Assembly: GCA_025765595.1 (NCBI GenBank)
Contig: JAIVFH010000247.1
Span: 1 to 39,931 of the forward strand
DNA length: 39,931 nt
Direction of reading: 5' to 3'
From: Obelidium mucronatum
Lineage: Eukaryota; Chytridiomycota; Chytridiomycetes; Chytridiales; Chytriomycetaceae
Below, piece after piece: positions 31,778 through 39,931 of this stretch. The position numbers were made by a program, and so were the translations under genes. The notes beneath the pieces are model-generated. The model was not told where the DNA came from and ran no database searches. It saw only the letters and a program-made list of their open reading frames with translations. Each line of letters starts with the position of its first letter. The first letter of the stretch is position 1.

Positions 31778-32458
31778 ATGGTGTCAATTGAACTTCGCCC
31801 GGAATCCTCCCTTTCAAGACGCTCTGGAATCTTGCTTTCAAAGATCAAGACCTTGTTTTCATGTCACACTGTTCCGCTAGAAACAAGACTGCCGCCAATG
31901 AGTGGCAGTGCCCAGGCCGCTCATGATGCTGACATGCTTAACTCGCCCTGTATACCATCGCGATACCGTCGCCGATCCTCAAAGCCAAATTCGAATCTTT
32001 GCCAAACAGCTATGTGGCCGGAAAGCATGAGTAGCGGAGATGATGATGTTGATGATGTTGGGGAGGGTGAAAAATATGATCAAGACAGCGTGCTGTCAGA
32101 CTACAATCGACAATCATACCGACGAAAAGAACGACGTGTTGCGAGGCTGAGTGTCGCTTTGGACACAGACATTCGAAGCCTGAAGATTCAACGCGAATTC
32201 CAGTCTCAAGTCTTGACTACAAACAAAACCCAATTCAATGAAGTCGTCGATGGCAGCCGAGCGCAGCCACTGTCTCCAGGATCTCTCTTTGAAGAATCTA
32301 TGGAGCCGCTTTACATCAAACGCGTGTCTCTTCTACCTGGGTTTGAAAAGAAACTTGTTGCATTCACGTCGTTGGAGAAATTGAAGGAGCCGCGTTTTCG
32401 ACCTCTCTGGCAACAAGTCTTGATCGCCAATTTGGTTCTTGAATTACTCGACTGTTGA
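31778..32458 (+). CDS. Tandem tail-motif family, member 7 (intronless)
   Basis: A single uninterrupted frame of 226 residues. The N-terminus has RSGILLSKIKTLFSCHTV, then a Ser/Arg-rich and acidic centre (SSGDDDVDDVGEGEKYD). RRVARLSVALDTDIRSLKIQ is the second-subfamily core, close to member 6. The tail FTSLEKLKEPRFRPLWQQVL then IANLVLELLDC is the family signature and here is encoded without an intron. No GT-AG pair exists before the tail at the position used by the twelve relatives, so the intron seems to have been cleanly lost. Confidence 0.83.
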   Translation: MVSIELRPESSLSRRSGILLSKIKTLFSCHTVPLETRLPPMSGSAQAAHDADMLNSPCIPSRYRRRSSKPNSNLCQTAMWPESMSSGDDDVDDVGEGEKYDQDSVLSDYNRQSYRRKERRVARLSVALDTDIRSLKIQREFQSQVLTTNKTQFNEVVDGSRAQPLSPGSLFEESMEPLYIKRVSLLPGFEKKLVAFTSLEKLKEPRFRPLWQQVLIANLVLELLDC

Positions 32459-32719
32459 ATGTGTTTTTTTTCTTTTGCTCCTTTGAATTTGTGCCTCTCT
32501 ATCACCATGCCTCTATCAATATGAATGCCCAGTAAATCAGGTCAAATAATAGCTGCTTCTTTTAAGATATCTGTGGTTTCTTTCTTGGTACACTTTTTAT
32601 CAGCTGATAATGTTTTGCCAAGGATTAAGGTTGATTGATGATGTTCATTGAAACGGAAACAAGCAAAAGACACAGAACCAACAAAGAAAGAACCAAACGC
32701 AAAAATAGAAGCTACAGAA

Positions 32720-33337
32720 ATGGCAGCTTCAATCGTTCGTTCACCGCCTCCTCCTCCTTCGGCACCTTCAGGCCTGAAAGCCAAAGGATTCGCGAAACTC
32801 CGCTCCTTTTGGTCAACAACAAATCTACGAGCCACTGCAGCTGTCGGACCAAAACCAAACGAAAATCCTTCAAAGTCAATGTTGCCAAAAATGGGATCGA
32901 GCGGGGTCTTGGTGAAGGCAAAGAGTCTTGATATACTCCGAACCGCCTTTGTTGTCCGCCAACAACCACCCCCTCCTCCAGAGCCCCCCAGCCGCCATCG
33001 ATTGAGTGTTGCACTGAGCGCTGAATCTGATGATGGGGAATTAAGGTATAAGCCAAGCCTCCAGTTAATTGGGCAATCTTTGGCAACATCCTATGGAATG
33101 GGGAATATCAGGCTTGCTGCCAATGCAAGAAATCACAAGAGATATTCGCAGCAAATACCAACCGCGTTTGAAAAAACATATTTGGGTGAGCAAGAACGCG
33201 TTCCCACAATTTCTTGCCAAACTTAACTCATTCCTCCAAAAGTTCGCGTCTCGTTTGCCAAGCTGGAGGATACTTTCAGCTCAAGATCACTGCACCAGCA
33301 GCTTTTAATTTCGAATCTCATATTGTACTTGAGCTAA
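32720..33337 (+). CDS. Tandem tail-motif family, member 8
   Basis: Exons 32720-33185 and 33243-33337 join at phase 1 to 186 residues. The start MAASIVRSPPPPPSAPSG followed by LKAKGFAKLRSFWSTTNLR aligns with members 6 and 9; an in-frame ATG at 32648 would add 24 charged residues. The core reads RHRLSVALSAESDDGE. The last exon encodes VRVSFAKLEDTFSSRSLHQQ then LLISNLILYLS, with a longer spacer between KL and the R-x-L-x-Q-Q part than in other members. Function unknown. Confidence 0.82.
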
Positions 33338-34045
33338 CATGACTTTCACCAACTTGACGCACCTCTTCTTGAATAAAACTTACCCTGTCGTACCTCATTT
33401 TGCTATGCAGACAGTGATTTCAGCTGAATAAAGAGAGTTGTTTTGAAACATTTCTAGCAACATCGATTCGAACCCTAAACAAGGTTCGTTTCCAAGAAAT
33501 CAAAGCCAAGTCCAACCTCAGCACGCGCTGAGGCAAGCACGCCAACTCATCGCAAATCTTGATCGAAGCTGGATGAGTCAGATAGACTCTTTAGGGCAAC
33601 CTGAGAAACGATACAAATTAGTTTATTCATTGCTTATTAATCCTGTGGACGGGTAAAAATCCGTAATAGTGGCTCGGGCACGGTATAGATAATAGCCCGG
33701 CTGTTACATAAGGAAAGTACTTGGTTGCGGATGTTGTTGAGTTGACCGGATTGTGTATTTCTTTGATCTCCAACAGAAAAAACGTGTAGCGGACTAAGCC
33801 GTGGCGTCCTATTTTATTACCAGAACTCTGTGGCCTGCCGTGCTCTCCATCCTCTCGTTAGCGTGCTCATATTACACGATCTCGTTCTATATCGACAACC
33901 ACTGAACAAGAGTATGTTCAGTTATGATAAGGGAAAAAGCGGATTGCGTCACAAACAAATTTTAATTGGAAATTTTTCTTTCAACACTTGCATTTTGCGG
34001 CCTTATCATCACAAAAGAAAAGTTAGCCCAAATCATAAAAAAACA
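33338..34045. other. Intergenic region with an orphan open stretch
   Basis: About 700 nt, the widest gap inside the array. A plus-strand frame is open from about 33441 to TAA 33654-33656 and reads HALRQARQLIANLDRSWMSQ then IDSLGQPEKRYKLVYSLLIN, text that looks protein-coding but has no early ATG and no family motif. It may be an exon remnant of another gene. The rest, including an ATG-opened frame from 33830, does not match the family until 34046. Confidence 0.35.
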
Positions 34046-34682
34046 ATGCCCACAGCGCTTGTCCGCACAGCCTCTGAACCAGTGCCACCAAAAGCCAAGG
34101 GAATGGCGAAGCTCAAATCCCTTTGGTCTCCCGTCCCGAATGCGTCTACGCCTATTAATCAAGTTGGCACCAAAGAGTCAACTCCTGTCAAGCAAATCCC
34201 AAACAGCGTCAGAGACAGAGCTGCTTCTCCCCCACCAGAGTCTCTAGCAGCTTTCTCTTCTGAAGAGAAACACCCGAAGCGGAGATCGCAGAGCGTGGAT
34301 CACCGCCGGACTCACCATCGATTGAGTGTAGACGTCGAGGACCACTCACTGCAAAGCCTTGCGCACATGCTTCTCTCCAACGACCCAGATGCTTCTATGA
34401 GAATTCCAGGAAGGAAATCGAAGCGATCGCAGCCCCGCTCGGCATCAAAGCCGAGAATCTTGATGAAGAGAGACCCAAGTCTGTCTGGAGGCGAAATCGA
34501 TAAGGCATATCTGAGTAAGTCTCCATCTTCATTTTACAGCTCCTCCACCCTTTCGAAAAAGCCTGACGTTTCTTCCTTTTTCTTTTGTAGAAGACCTCTC
34601 ATATGAGAAACTACGACAGACCGCAAGGCCTCTTTTGCAACAACTTCTTGTTGCATCATTTATTGTTGAATTGCTGGACTGA
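34046..34682 (+). CDS. Tandem tail-motif family, member 9
   Basis: Exons 34046-34514 and 34591-34682 join at phase 1 (donor GTAAGT, acceptor TTTTGTAG) to 186 residues. It starts MPTALVRTASEPVPPKAKGM then AKLKSLWSPV, an excellent match to members 6 and 8. The core reads HHRLSVDVEDHSLQSLAHML. The last exon encodes KDLSYEKLRQTARPLLQQLL then VASFIVELLD. The R-x-x-S-x-P site RTASEP lies ten residues before the AKLKSLWS motif. An in-frame ATG at 33830 would add 72 unrelated residues and is rejected. Confidence 0.84.
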
Positions 34683-34882
34683 TCCCAGCTAATTCCTTGT
34701 TTGTTCAGTTTTGTACTTAGCCACTTTTCGTTTTCAAACAATCGTATAATAAAAGCTCGCACGCCAACTTCATACTATTTCATTCACCAGTTCATGGGCT
34801 ATTCAGTATCTTTAGTTTTGATTGCTTGAGTCCAAGCTGTAATTGACTTTGAGGAAAACACATGCAAAAAAAATAAAAATAA

Positions 34883-35568
34883 ATGCCTTCAGCAACAGCT
34901 CATCACAACTATGATTCAACATCTACCACGTCGTCATCAAAGACTACTCTGACCAATATTAAGGACAAGGGTCTCGCTACATTCAAAGCCCTGTTTCAAA
35001 GTGGGACCCAAAGTAGTGCTGGCAAATGGAGTGGTCGAACTTCTGTCGACAGTGAAACCAAGCTTCAAGTCGTCAATAGTGACAACGATTCACTTCAAAC
35101 AGTTGGGATTCCTGTGACGCTTCTAAATGGATCAAATCAAGTCGGTGTCCCTATGCTGTTGGCAGAGAGCGATGAGAGTGATAGCGAAGATGATAAGGGA
35201 TTCGACAGGCTAAGGAATGAACTCCTTTCAGGCGGAAGCTCATATCAATATGAACAGCAAGAGGAGCCTGTAGAAGATGTGCGATCGTCACTCTCTGATG
35301 TAGCGACTTTGAAACGAGCGTATTCAGAATCTGTGATGGGATTGAGATCATCAGTAGATGGTGATTTGCCACCCCGCTTCGGAAAAAAGGTTGTGAAGGA
35401 ATTTATGGGTTATTATTTAGGTATTTGCTTTATTTGTCTTTGTGTAGTGGTTGGCGTGTTGTTTAACTGAACCCCATGAAAGCTCACATATCATACGACA
35501 AATTGGACGAAAAAGACCGACCTATGGTGCAACAGTTACTCATTGCTCGTCTCATAACAAGCCTGTAG
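34883..35568 (+). CDS. Tandem tail-motif family, member 10
   Basis: Exons 34883-35420 and 35483-35568 join at phase 1 to 207 residues. The N-terminal motif is IKDKGLATFKALFQSGTQS. The centre is acidic (ESDESDSEDDKGFDRL) and continues with TLKRAYSESVMGLRSSVDGD. The last exon encodes AHISYDKLDEKDRPMVQQLL then IARLITSL. The protein is slightly more divergent, with neither the RDSG nor the RLSV core evident. Behind the stop codon two imperfect copies of a CTGTAGTxxTGTCCTATGG-type sequence repeat (around 35563-35625). Confidence 0.82.
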
Positions 35569-35637
35569 TATTGTCCTATGGAAAAATGAGAAACTCCTTA
35601 ACCTGTAGTTGTGTCCTATGGAATAATGAGAAACAAG
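35562..35637. repeat. Direct repeat after array member 10
   Basis: The segment CTGTAGTATTGTCCTATGG (about 35563) followed by AAAAATGAGAAACTCCTTAA recurs as CTGTAGTTGTGTCCTATGG (about 35602) followed by AATAATGAGAAAC. The first copy overlaps the stop codon, so a small tandem duplication of the gene end or 3' region is likely. Confidence 0.65.
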
Positions 35638-35858
35638 TTAAAGAATTCTATACCTAAATAAACAAGCTATTTATTGAAAGAAAACTGTGTCTACGCTGCT
35701 TTGTTGCTGAGTCCGCTGCAAATCGAACCTGACACAATCTGAGTCCAAAACTGAGTCTGGGCGAATTCCTTACAAATCACGTTTTTAAACTTCCAACCAA
35801 GCTCAGCCTCTCAAAAAAAGAACACCACTCAGTCAGTCAGTCACTCTCAATTCAAATC

Positions 35859-36497
35859 ATGGTTCTCCACACTCGAATGCCTTCCTTCAAGTCGCTCTGG
35901 CCAAAGACAAAAGACACTGCGAGTTCCAAGCAAGGAAAGACGTTGTGGCCATCTATCTCAAGCCATAGAGCCAAATCGAAGCTCGCAGTGGTTCCAAAGA
36001 ATTCAGAAAACTCCATTCTAAGCATGACTCGCTCATCGACAGATTCAGAGGATTCAGAGTCCGATGAAGATTCCACCACACCTCAGCCACTCTTCAGCAT
36101 CAACAAACAATCACACCCTTCAAAAGCGACCAAATCTCATTTCCCATCTGAGTTCATTGCAGTGAATGCGACTGATGGTATGGACTTGATTCTGTATAAT
36201 GCTGCGCCTTCGGCTATACCAGTACTATCGAAAACTGAATTCAAAGCACTCTCGAGAGCAATCAGCAAGATAATTGAACCAGCAACTCCTTATTCGTCAC
36301 CCACAGATGTTCCTTCACGACCAGAACAAGACGAGGATCCTACTGAATATATAGGTGATTACTTTTTTCACTTCTTCCAAGAATTGTCCCAAAGTAGTCG
36401 CTGTTCTTTAGATTGGGTTTCTTTTCAAAAGCTGTCAAACAAGAAACGACCTCTTATTGAGATGGTTCTTATCCAGAACCTAATGTCAAACCTTTAA
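35859..36497 (+). CDS. Tandem tail-motif family, member 11
   Basis: Exons 35859-36354 and 36412-36497 join at phase 1 to 193 residues. The 57-nt intron is a multiple of three and stop-free, so the unspliced reading is 212 residues. The spliced junction gives TEYI followed by DWVSFQKLSNKKRPLIEMVL then IQNLMSNL, matching YI-D-x-V-S in member 2 and supporting splicing. The N-terminal motif is MPSFKSLWPKTKD; the centre has acidic SDESD-type text and the helix VLSKTEFKALSRAISKIIEP shared with member 4. Confidence 0.8.
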   Translation: MVLHTRMPSFKSLWPKTKDTASSKQGKTLWPSISSHRAKSKLAVVPKNSENSILSMTRSSTDSEDSESDEDSTTPQPLFSINKQSHPSKATKSHFPSEFIAVNATDGMDLILYNAAPSAIPVLSKTEFKALSRAISKIIEPATPYSSPTDVPSRPEQDEDPTEYIGDYFFHFFQELSQSSRCSLDWVSFQKLSNKKRPLIEMVLIQNLMSNL

Positions 36498-36583
36498 GCC
36501 TCTTTCTTCTTCTTCTCTGCGCCTTGATATCCGTGTGTATATCATCATGAATATAATTAAGTGTATCATTTCTCATCGCGTTA

Positions 36584-38229
36584 ATGTGGGATTATTCAAG
36601 TAGTGAAAATTTTCCCTCAAATTACAACCATTGGCGATCCCACGCTCACTCCCTTATTATGTCAAGAACAACTCGGACAGATGCATCTCTCCGGTCTGGC
36701 TACTCAAGCTCTTCGAATGATGCATCGACCATCATTCTTACTCGATCCAAGAAGAAGTTCTTTGCCGGCGGAGGCGGTGATGAGTTTACCACTCACGTCC
36801 AACCACAACACCCACAACAACAGCAGCAACAGCTTCCATCGACCCAGAAGCAGTCATTTATCAGCTCTATAACGAAATCGTTTGCTCTGAAATCTGATTT
36901 GTCATGCTGTGGTCACAGCGCCGGAGAGAAGATTGCCAAACCAATCCAATATCCAGCACTTTTGTTGGTCAAGCCCAACCTCAGACCAGCCTTAAATTCA
37001 ATCAATTTGAATGAACAGCTAATACACCCTCCTCTTACAACAAATCTGGGAATTGAAAGGCCATCTATTCCGACAAATCGAGGACCTACCCCCCCAAGAC
37101 GAACCGTAAAGAAAAGAACTTCCAGCATCAGCCTAAAGTCGTCGTTCGAAACAGGAACGCTGGATACGGCCCGGTCCGACTCTGGAAGAAGTCGCTCATC
37201 GCCTTCACCCACAAGGTTCTTTCACGTTGAAACCACGGATGATTCCGTCCATGAACACAAACGGCAAGAGTTTAATAATCAGTTTATTATTGAGGAAACG
37301 GATGATGTTGTGCCTCCAAAGCGAAAGGAATCGCTTCCTAAAATCGAATGGATGAGGCAAGGAGGTTTAACGCATCGTATTCCCCCCCCTCGTTTTACCG
37401 AGCTATGTCTTAACGATCATGACGAGATGGAGGAACAAGTTGGAATGAATTCAAACCCGGCATCCGTTTCGGCGTTACGAGCCCTGCCATTGACGGCGGT
37501 TGCGAATCCAGAGCGCCAAAACCTGAGGTTGAGCACTTCTCCGCCCAAAGTGGAAGCGTTTTGGGAAGATGTATTTCATATCTATAATGCTGCGGATCGA
37601 CCTAGTAGTGTCCGGGAGCGCCGAGAGAGTGCAGAGAGTGTGGAATCTTGGACATCTTCATCACTCGGGATATCGACAAGTAAAGTACCTCTGATTTTGG
37701 GAATGCGAAATCTTGGCGCTCTTCAGGACCAGTCCGGTACCGATCCTTGTGCTGAAATTCCTGGTGCGGAAGCCGACGAGGACTCCGATGGCTTATCCGA
37801 TTCTTCATCCGGAATATCGACATTAATTGAGGGCTGCTTGTCCAAGGATAATGGTTTGAGTCAGCAATTCTTGTGTTATTGTGTCTGTTGTTTGGATTCC
37901 AACCTTATTCGATTGAACTAGATAAAAACAAACTGTCAGCCTCAGTGTCTAAGCCATGTTCTTTCGATTTCACAGTGATTTCCAGGCGTGCTGTTCGTGA
38001 ATTTGTGGGTAGACACTTTTTTTTTACTTAGTGTGGCTCAATTAAACATCTCTTTGTGCCATTGATTAATGAATAAGGCCGGATTTCTCACGAGAAGCTT
38101 CATTTTGAAAACCGTCCGTTACTCCAGCAATTACACATCGGAAGTATTTTGGCGAAAGCTCCCTCTGAATTCCGGATAATCGTAAACGAAGATGTGTCTA
38201 TGGCCAGAATTTTAAATTCATATTTTTAA
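36584..38229 (+). CDS. Tandem tail-motif family, member 12 (long member)
   Basis: Exon 1 starts at 36584 (or at the second ATG, 36659) and is open to 37921. The last exon, 38078-38229, reads RISHEKLHFENRPLLQQLHI then GSILAKAP, clearly the family tail, and extends 22 residues beyond it. With a tentative phase-1 donor at 37854 (GTTTGA) the product is 473 residues. Other phase-1 donors nearby are possible and none is canonical GTAAGT. The centre is long and Ser/Pro-rich, with PTPPRRTVKKRTSSISLKSS and many acidic patches. It resembles member 1 in size, so the two largest copies lie near the ends of the array. Confidence 0.7.
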
Positions 38230-38420
38230 ACATACTATAATACGTGCATTCGTTTAGTTCATTTATAGTCTGGTAATAAAGAGTTCGTTATTAATTGTTG
38301 CTTTGCCACGGTTGTGTTCACGATAAGGAAAGTAGGGTTTCTGATTTCGAATGCCAATTTGCTTGTGCTCTCAAGCCGATTTTTGTGTCTATCCCCCCAA
38401 CAACAATTGCGTCTTACTTC

Positions 38421-38428
38421 TATAAAAG
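38421..38428 (+). promoter_or_regulatory. TATA-like box before array member 13
   Basis: TATAAAAG lies 60 bp before the ATG at 38488, a plausible core-promoter spacing for a fungal gene. It suggests that transcription begins shortly before 38488, so the longer upstream frame (from 38295) is unlikely to be the real start. Confidence 0.45.
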
Positions 38429-38487
38429 CAAAACGTCAAACCAAAAAAAAAAAATCCCTCTCACCAGTATCCTCGCATTAAAAAGAA

Positions 38488-39300
38488 ATGTCAGTCATCT
38501 CTACCTCCGAGTTCATCTTGTCGATGCCAAACCTGTCAAGGACAGTAATCCCATCAGCAGACTCTTCTCCAGCTTCTCGAGCAGCAAGAAGAACAGCCAC
38601 AAATCAAAGGCGAAGGCAAACCAGATTGCAGCCTCTGCCAAGAAGCAAAACAGCAAGACCTGTCAGTGCTGCGTCTGCGACGACATCGGCCTCCAAAACA
38701 CCAACATTGACGCCACTGTCGCCAACCACACCCTCTACTTCATTCTCTTCCTCTCAACTCTCAATGTTGAATCGGATCGCGAATCAATCTGTTCAGACGC
38801 TTCGTCATTGTATTCGTTTGAAGAAAAGTCGGAAGATGAGCTGACGCTGGACGACAGCACTTCGAGCCGCTTCAGCCTCTGTCTGGAAGACTCCAAATCT
38901 TCCAACCATCAAGTCGAGGTTCTCGATATTCCTTCTTATGAAGAAATGAAACGGATATCAAGCGATTCATCTTACAGTTGAGTGTTTAGTTTAATAGTGC
39001 GGCTGCTTTATTGAAGCTCGCGTGCTAACGATTTGTCTATTGTTTTTTAGGTGCTGGAACCCAATCTGCTCTAACACTGAATGATGCCGAGTTACCTACT
39101 CTTATCGTGAACTCTGTAAGTAAAATTTGCTTTTTCGGCATGCAGAAAAAAGAAAATAATTTACTTATTTCTCTCGTTGCTTAGATATGATATCTTTTCA
39201 CAAATTGTCATCGGAAAAGAAACCGATGCATCAGCAAGTTTTGATCTCGAACTTCATAATGACAACATTGGCGCCACATCTCCCTGAAGAGATCCTATAA
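38488..39300 (+). CDS. Tandem tail-motif family, member 13 (start frame disrupted)
   Basis: The family-like frame contains NPISRLFSSFSSSKKNSHKS (compare SPISHLKALFGAKP in member 4), an acidic Ser-rich centre (EEKSEDELTLDD) and ends at 38976 with donor GTTGAG, as in member 3. The last exon 39185-39300 reads MISFHKLSSEKKPMHQQVLI then SNFIMTTL, the family tail. Direct joining is phase 1, as in the others. The ATG at 38488, favoured by the TATA box, is in a different frame from NPISRLF, so either an indel, an unseen tiny intron or a start at 38295 must be assumed. The 208-nt intron contains a well-bounded possible extra exon (39051-39115). It may be a young pseudogene or wrongly assembled. Confidence 0.6.
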
Positions 39301-39555
39301 AACCGAAAAAAAAACGGAAACCCCGAAAGGCTGCCGCCAAGTCTCCTCTCCTGCTTCAGAATGACCTCATATTTAATCTGTTGCTTTTGTACAAAGTAAA
39401 CCCCCTCGCCCTCTTCTTACGTTTAATTGTAGCCTTCTATTATTGAGAACATAATATATCCAATGATTCGTTCTTTCAATTGCTTTTTCAACGGTTCTTT
39501 CAAGAGTGGCAGAACACGTCGTGTCGATTCTAAAAAAAAATACTTGTCATCGTGA

Positions 39556-39931
39556 ATGAACACCGCTGCCGCGGATGTCTATCCCTTAGACCCGTTGATG
39601 GCAGCTCTGTTTTCAGGTCATCAGTTGACCATGCTCTTTACATCCTTATTGAAGAAGGTATCTTGGAAATCGCGTTCAGGATACAAAACGAATTCAGGGA
39701 AGGAGGATCCCCACCATTACCTCGCAATGCAGCCAGTAGCATTGCTGCTGACAAGACGCGAAAAACTGTCAAGAAAAAGAATTCGATTTGGACAGTTGTG
39801 TTGCGGCATCGAAAGTCGAATGAAACCCTGTACTCCCAATGACATCAATAACCCTTGGATTCCACCATTTCACCGCGATTTAACACCAAAATACCCACCG
39901 ATTACGTACGGAGCTTATGGGACAATAATGC
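39556..39931 (+). CDS. Possible 5' end of a gene running off the window
   Basis: From ATG 39556 a frame stays open to the right edge (125 codons), beginning MNTAAADVYPLDPLMAALFS and later reading NNPWIPPFHRDLTPKYPPIT. No domain or family tail is visible. A second frame (39552-39842, GTG start) overlaps it and is also open, so the choice is uncertain. It may be an unrelated gene next to the array. Confidence 0.35.
   Translation, partial: MNTAAADVYPLDPLMAALFSGHQLTMLFTSLLKKVSWKSRSGYKTNSGKEDPHHYLAMQPVALLLTRREKLSRKRIRFGQLCCGIESRMKPCTPNDINNPWIPPFHRDLTPKYPPITYGAYGTIM

Noticed and set aside
33440..33490. tRNA-like B box (GGGTTCGAATC on the minus strand)
   Set aside because: No pairing T-arm, no A box or acceptor stem.
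33830..34045. N-terminal extension of array member 9
   Set aside because: 72 residues unrelated to any relative; members 6 and 8 start at the position matching ATG 34046.
38488..38844. 118-codon frame starting at the TATA-proximal ATG
   Set aside because: Downstream text (poly-Ser/Thr/Arg) has no family resemblance, while the overlapping frame carries the family motif and joins the tail exon.

Overview
The window looks like nuclear DNA of an early-diverging, probably zoosporic (chytrid-type) fungus. Genes are densely packed and mostly on the plus strand. They carry short GT-AG introns, mostly 50-90 nt. A canonical eukaryotic ribosomal protein L9 gene sits in the middle. There are fungal-style GPI-anchored surface proteins, a rhodopsin-like seven-helix receptor and two CBM21 PP1-targeting proteins. 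Assignment to chytrids is an inference from this mix; the eukaryotic nature is directly visible. No tRNA, rRNA, CRISPR array or intact transposon was recognised.

Layout. (1) 1-926: 3' part of a helical-repeat plus MYND zinc-finger gene. (2) about 1035-6500: one long six-exon gene with an N-terminal BRCT domain, a large helical middle, an SR-type basic segment and low-complexity tails carrying four I-x-E-R-[LI]-G motifs. (3) 6735-8077, minus strand: a three-exon class-A-like GPCR whose first intron holds six GC-rich mini-hairpins. (4) 8556-10674 and 11375-12983: tandem paralogues, each with a PP1-docking RISF motif followed by a CBM21 domain. (5) 13189-22717: cell-surface region, with five Cys-rich, Ser/Thr-rich, GPI-type small proteins, one frameshifted relic of the same family, and a seven-exon surface protein (14706-18993) with duplicated beta-trefoil-like units, a DUF3472-like domain, a Thr stalk and a C-terminal anchor. 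(6) 23509-24138: RPL9.

(7) 24366-39300: the most unusual part. Thirteen consecutive same-strand genes form one divergent paralogous family that I do not recognise. Most have a short basic/aromatic N-terminal motif (like G-[IFM]-A-K-[LM]-K-S-[LF]-W-S), a disordered Ser-rich acidic centre, and a small last exon encoding [IV]-S-[YF]-x-K-L-x(3-6)-R-P-[LM]-x-x-Q-[VL]-L-I-[AS]-N-L-I. In the twelve spliced members the last intron is phase 1 and lies about three residues before that motif, although the centres hardly align. One member (31778-32458) has no intron. The array is the best candidate for an undescribed system: a tandemly amplified, probably phospho-regulated adaptor family with a conserved C-terminal tail.

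All exon boundaries were deduced by eye from GT/AG sites, reading-frame continuity and paralogue comparison. Coding lengths were checked to be multiples of three for most genes. Start codons of the BRCT gene and of the last array member are unresolved, and the donor of the twelfth array member is tentative.
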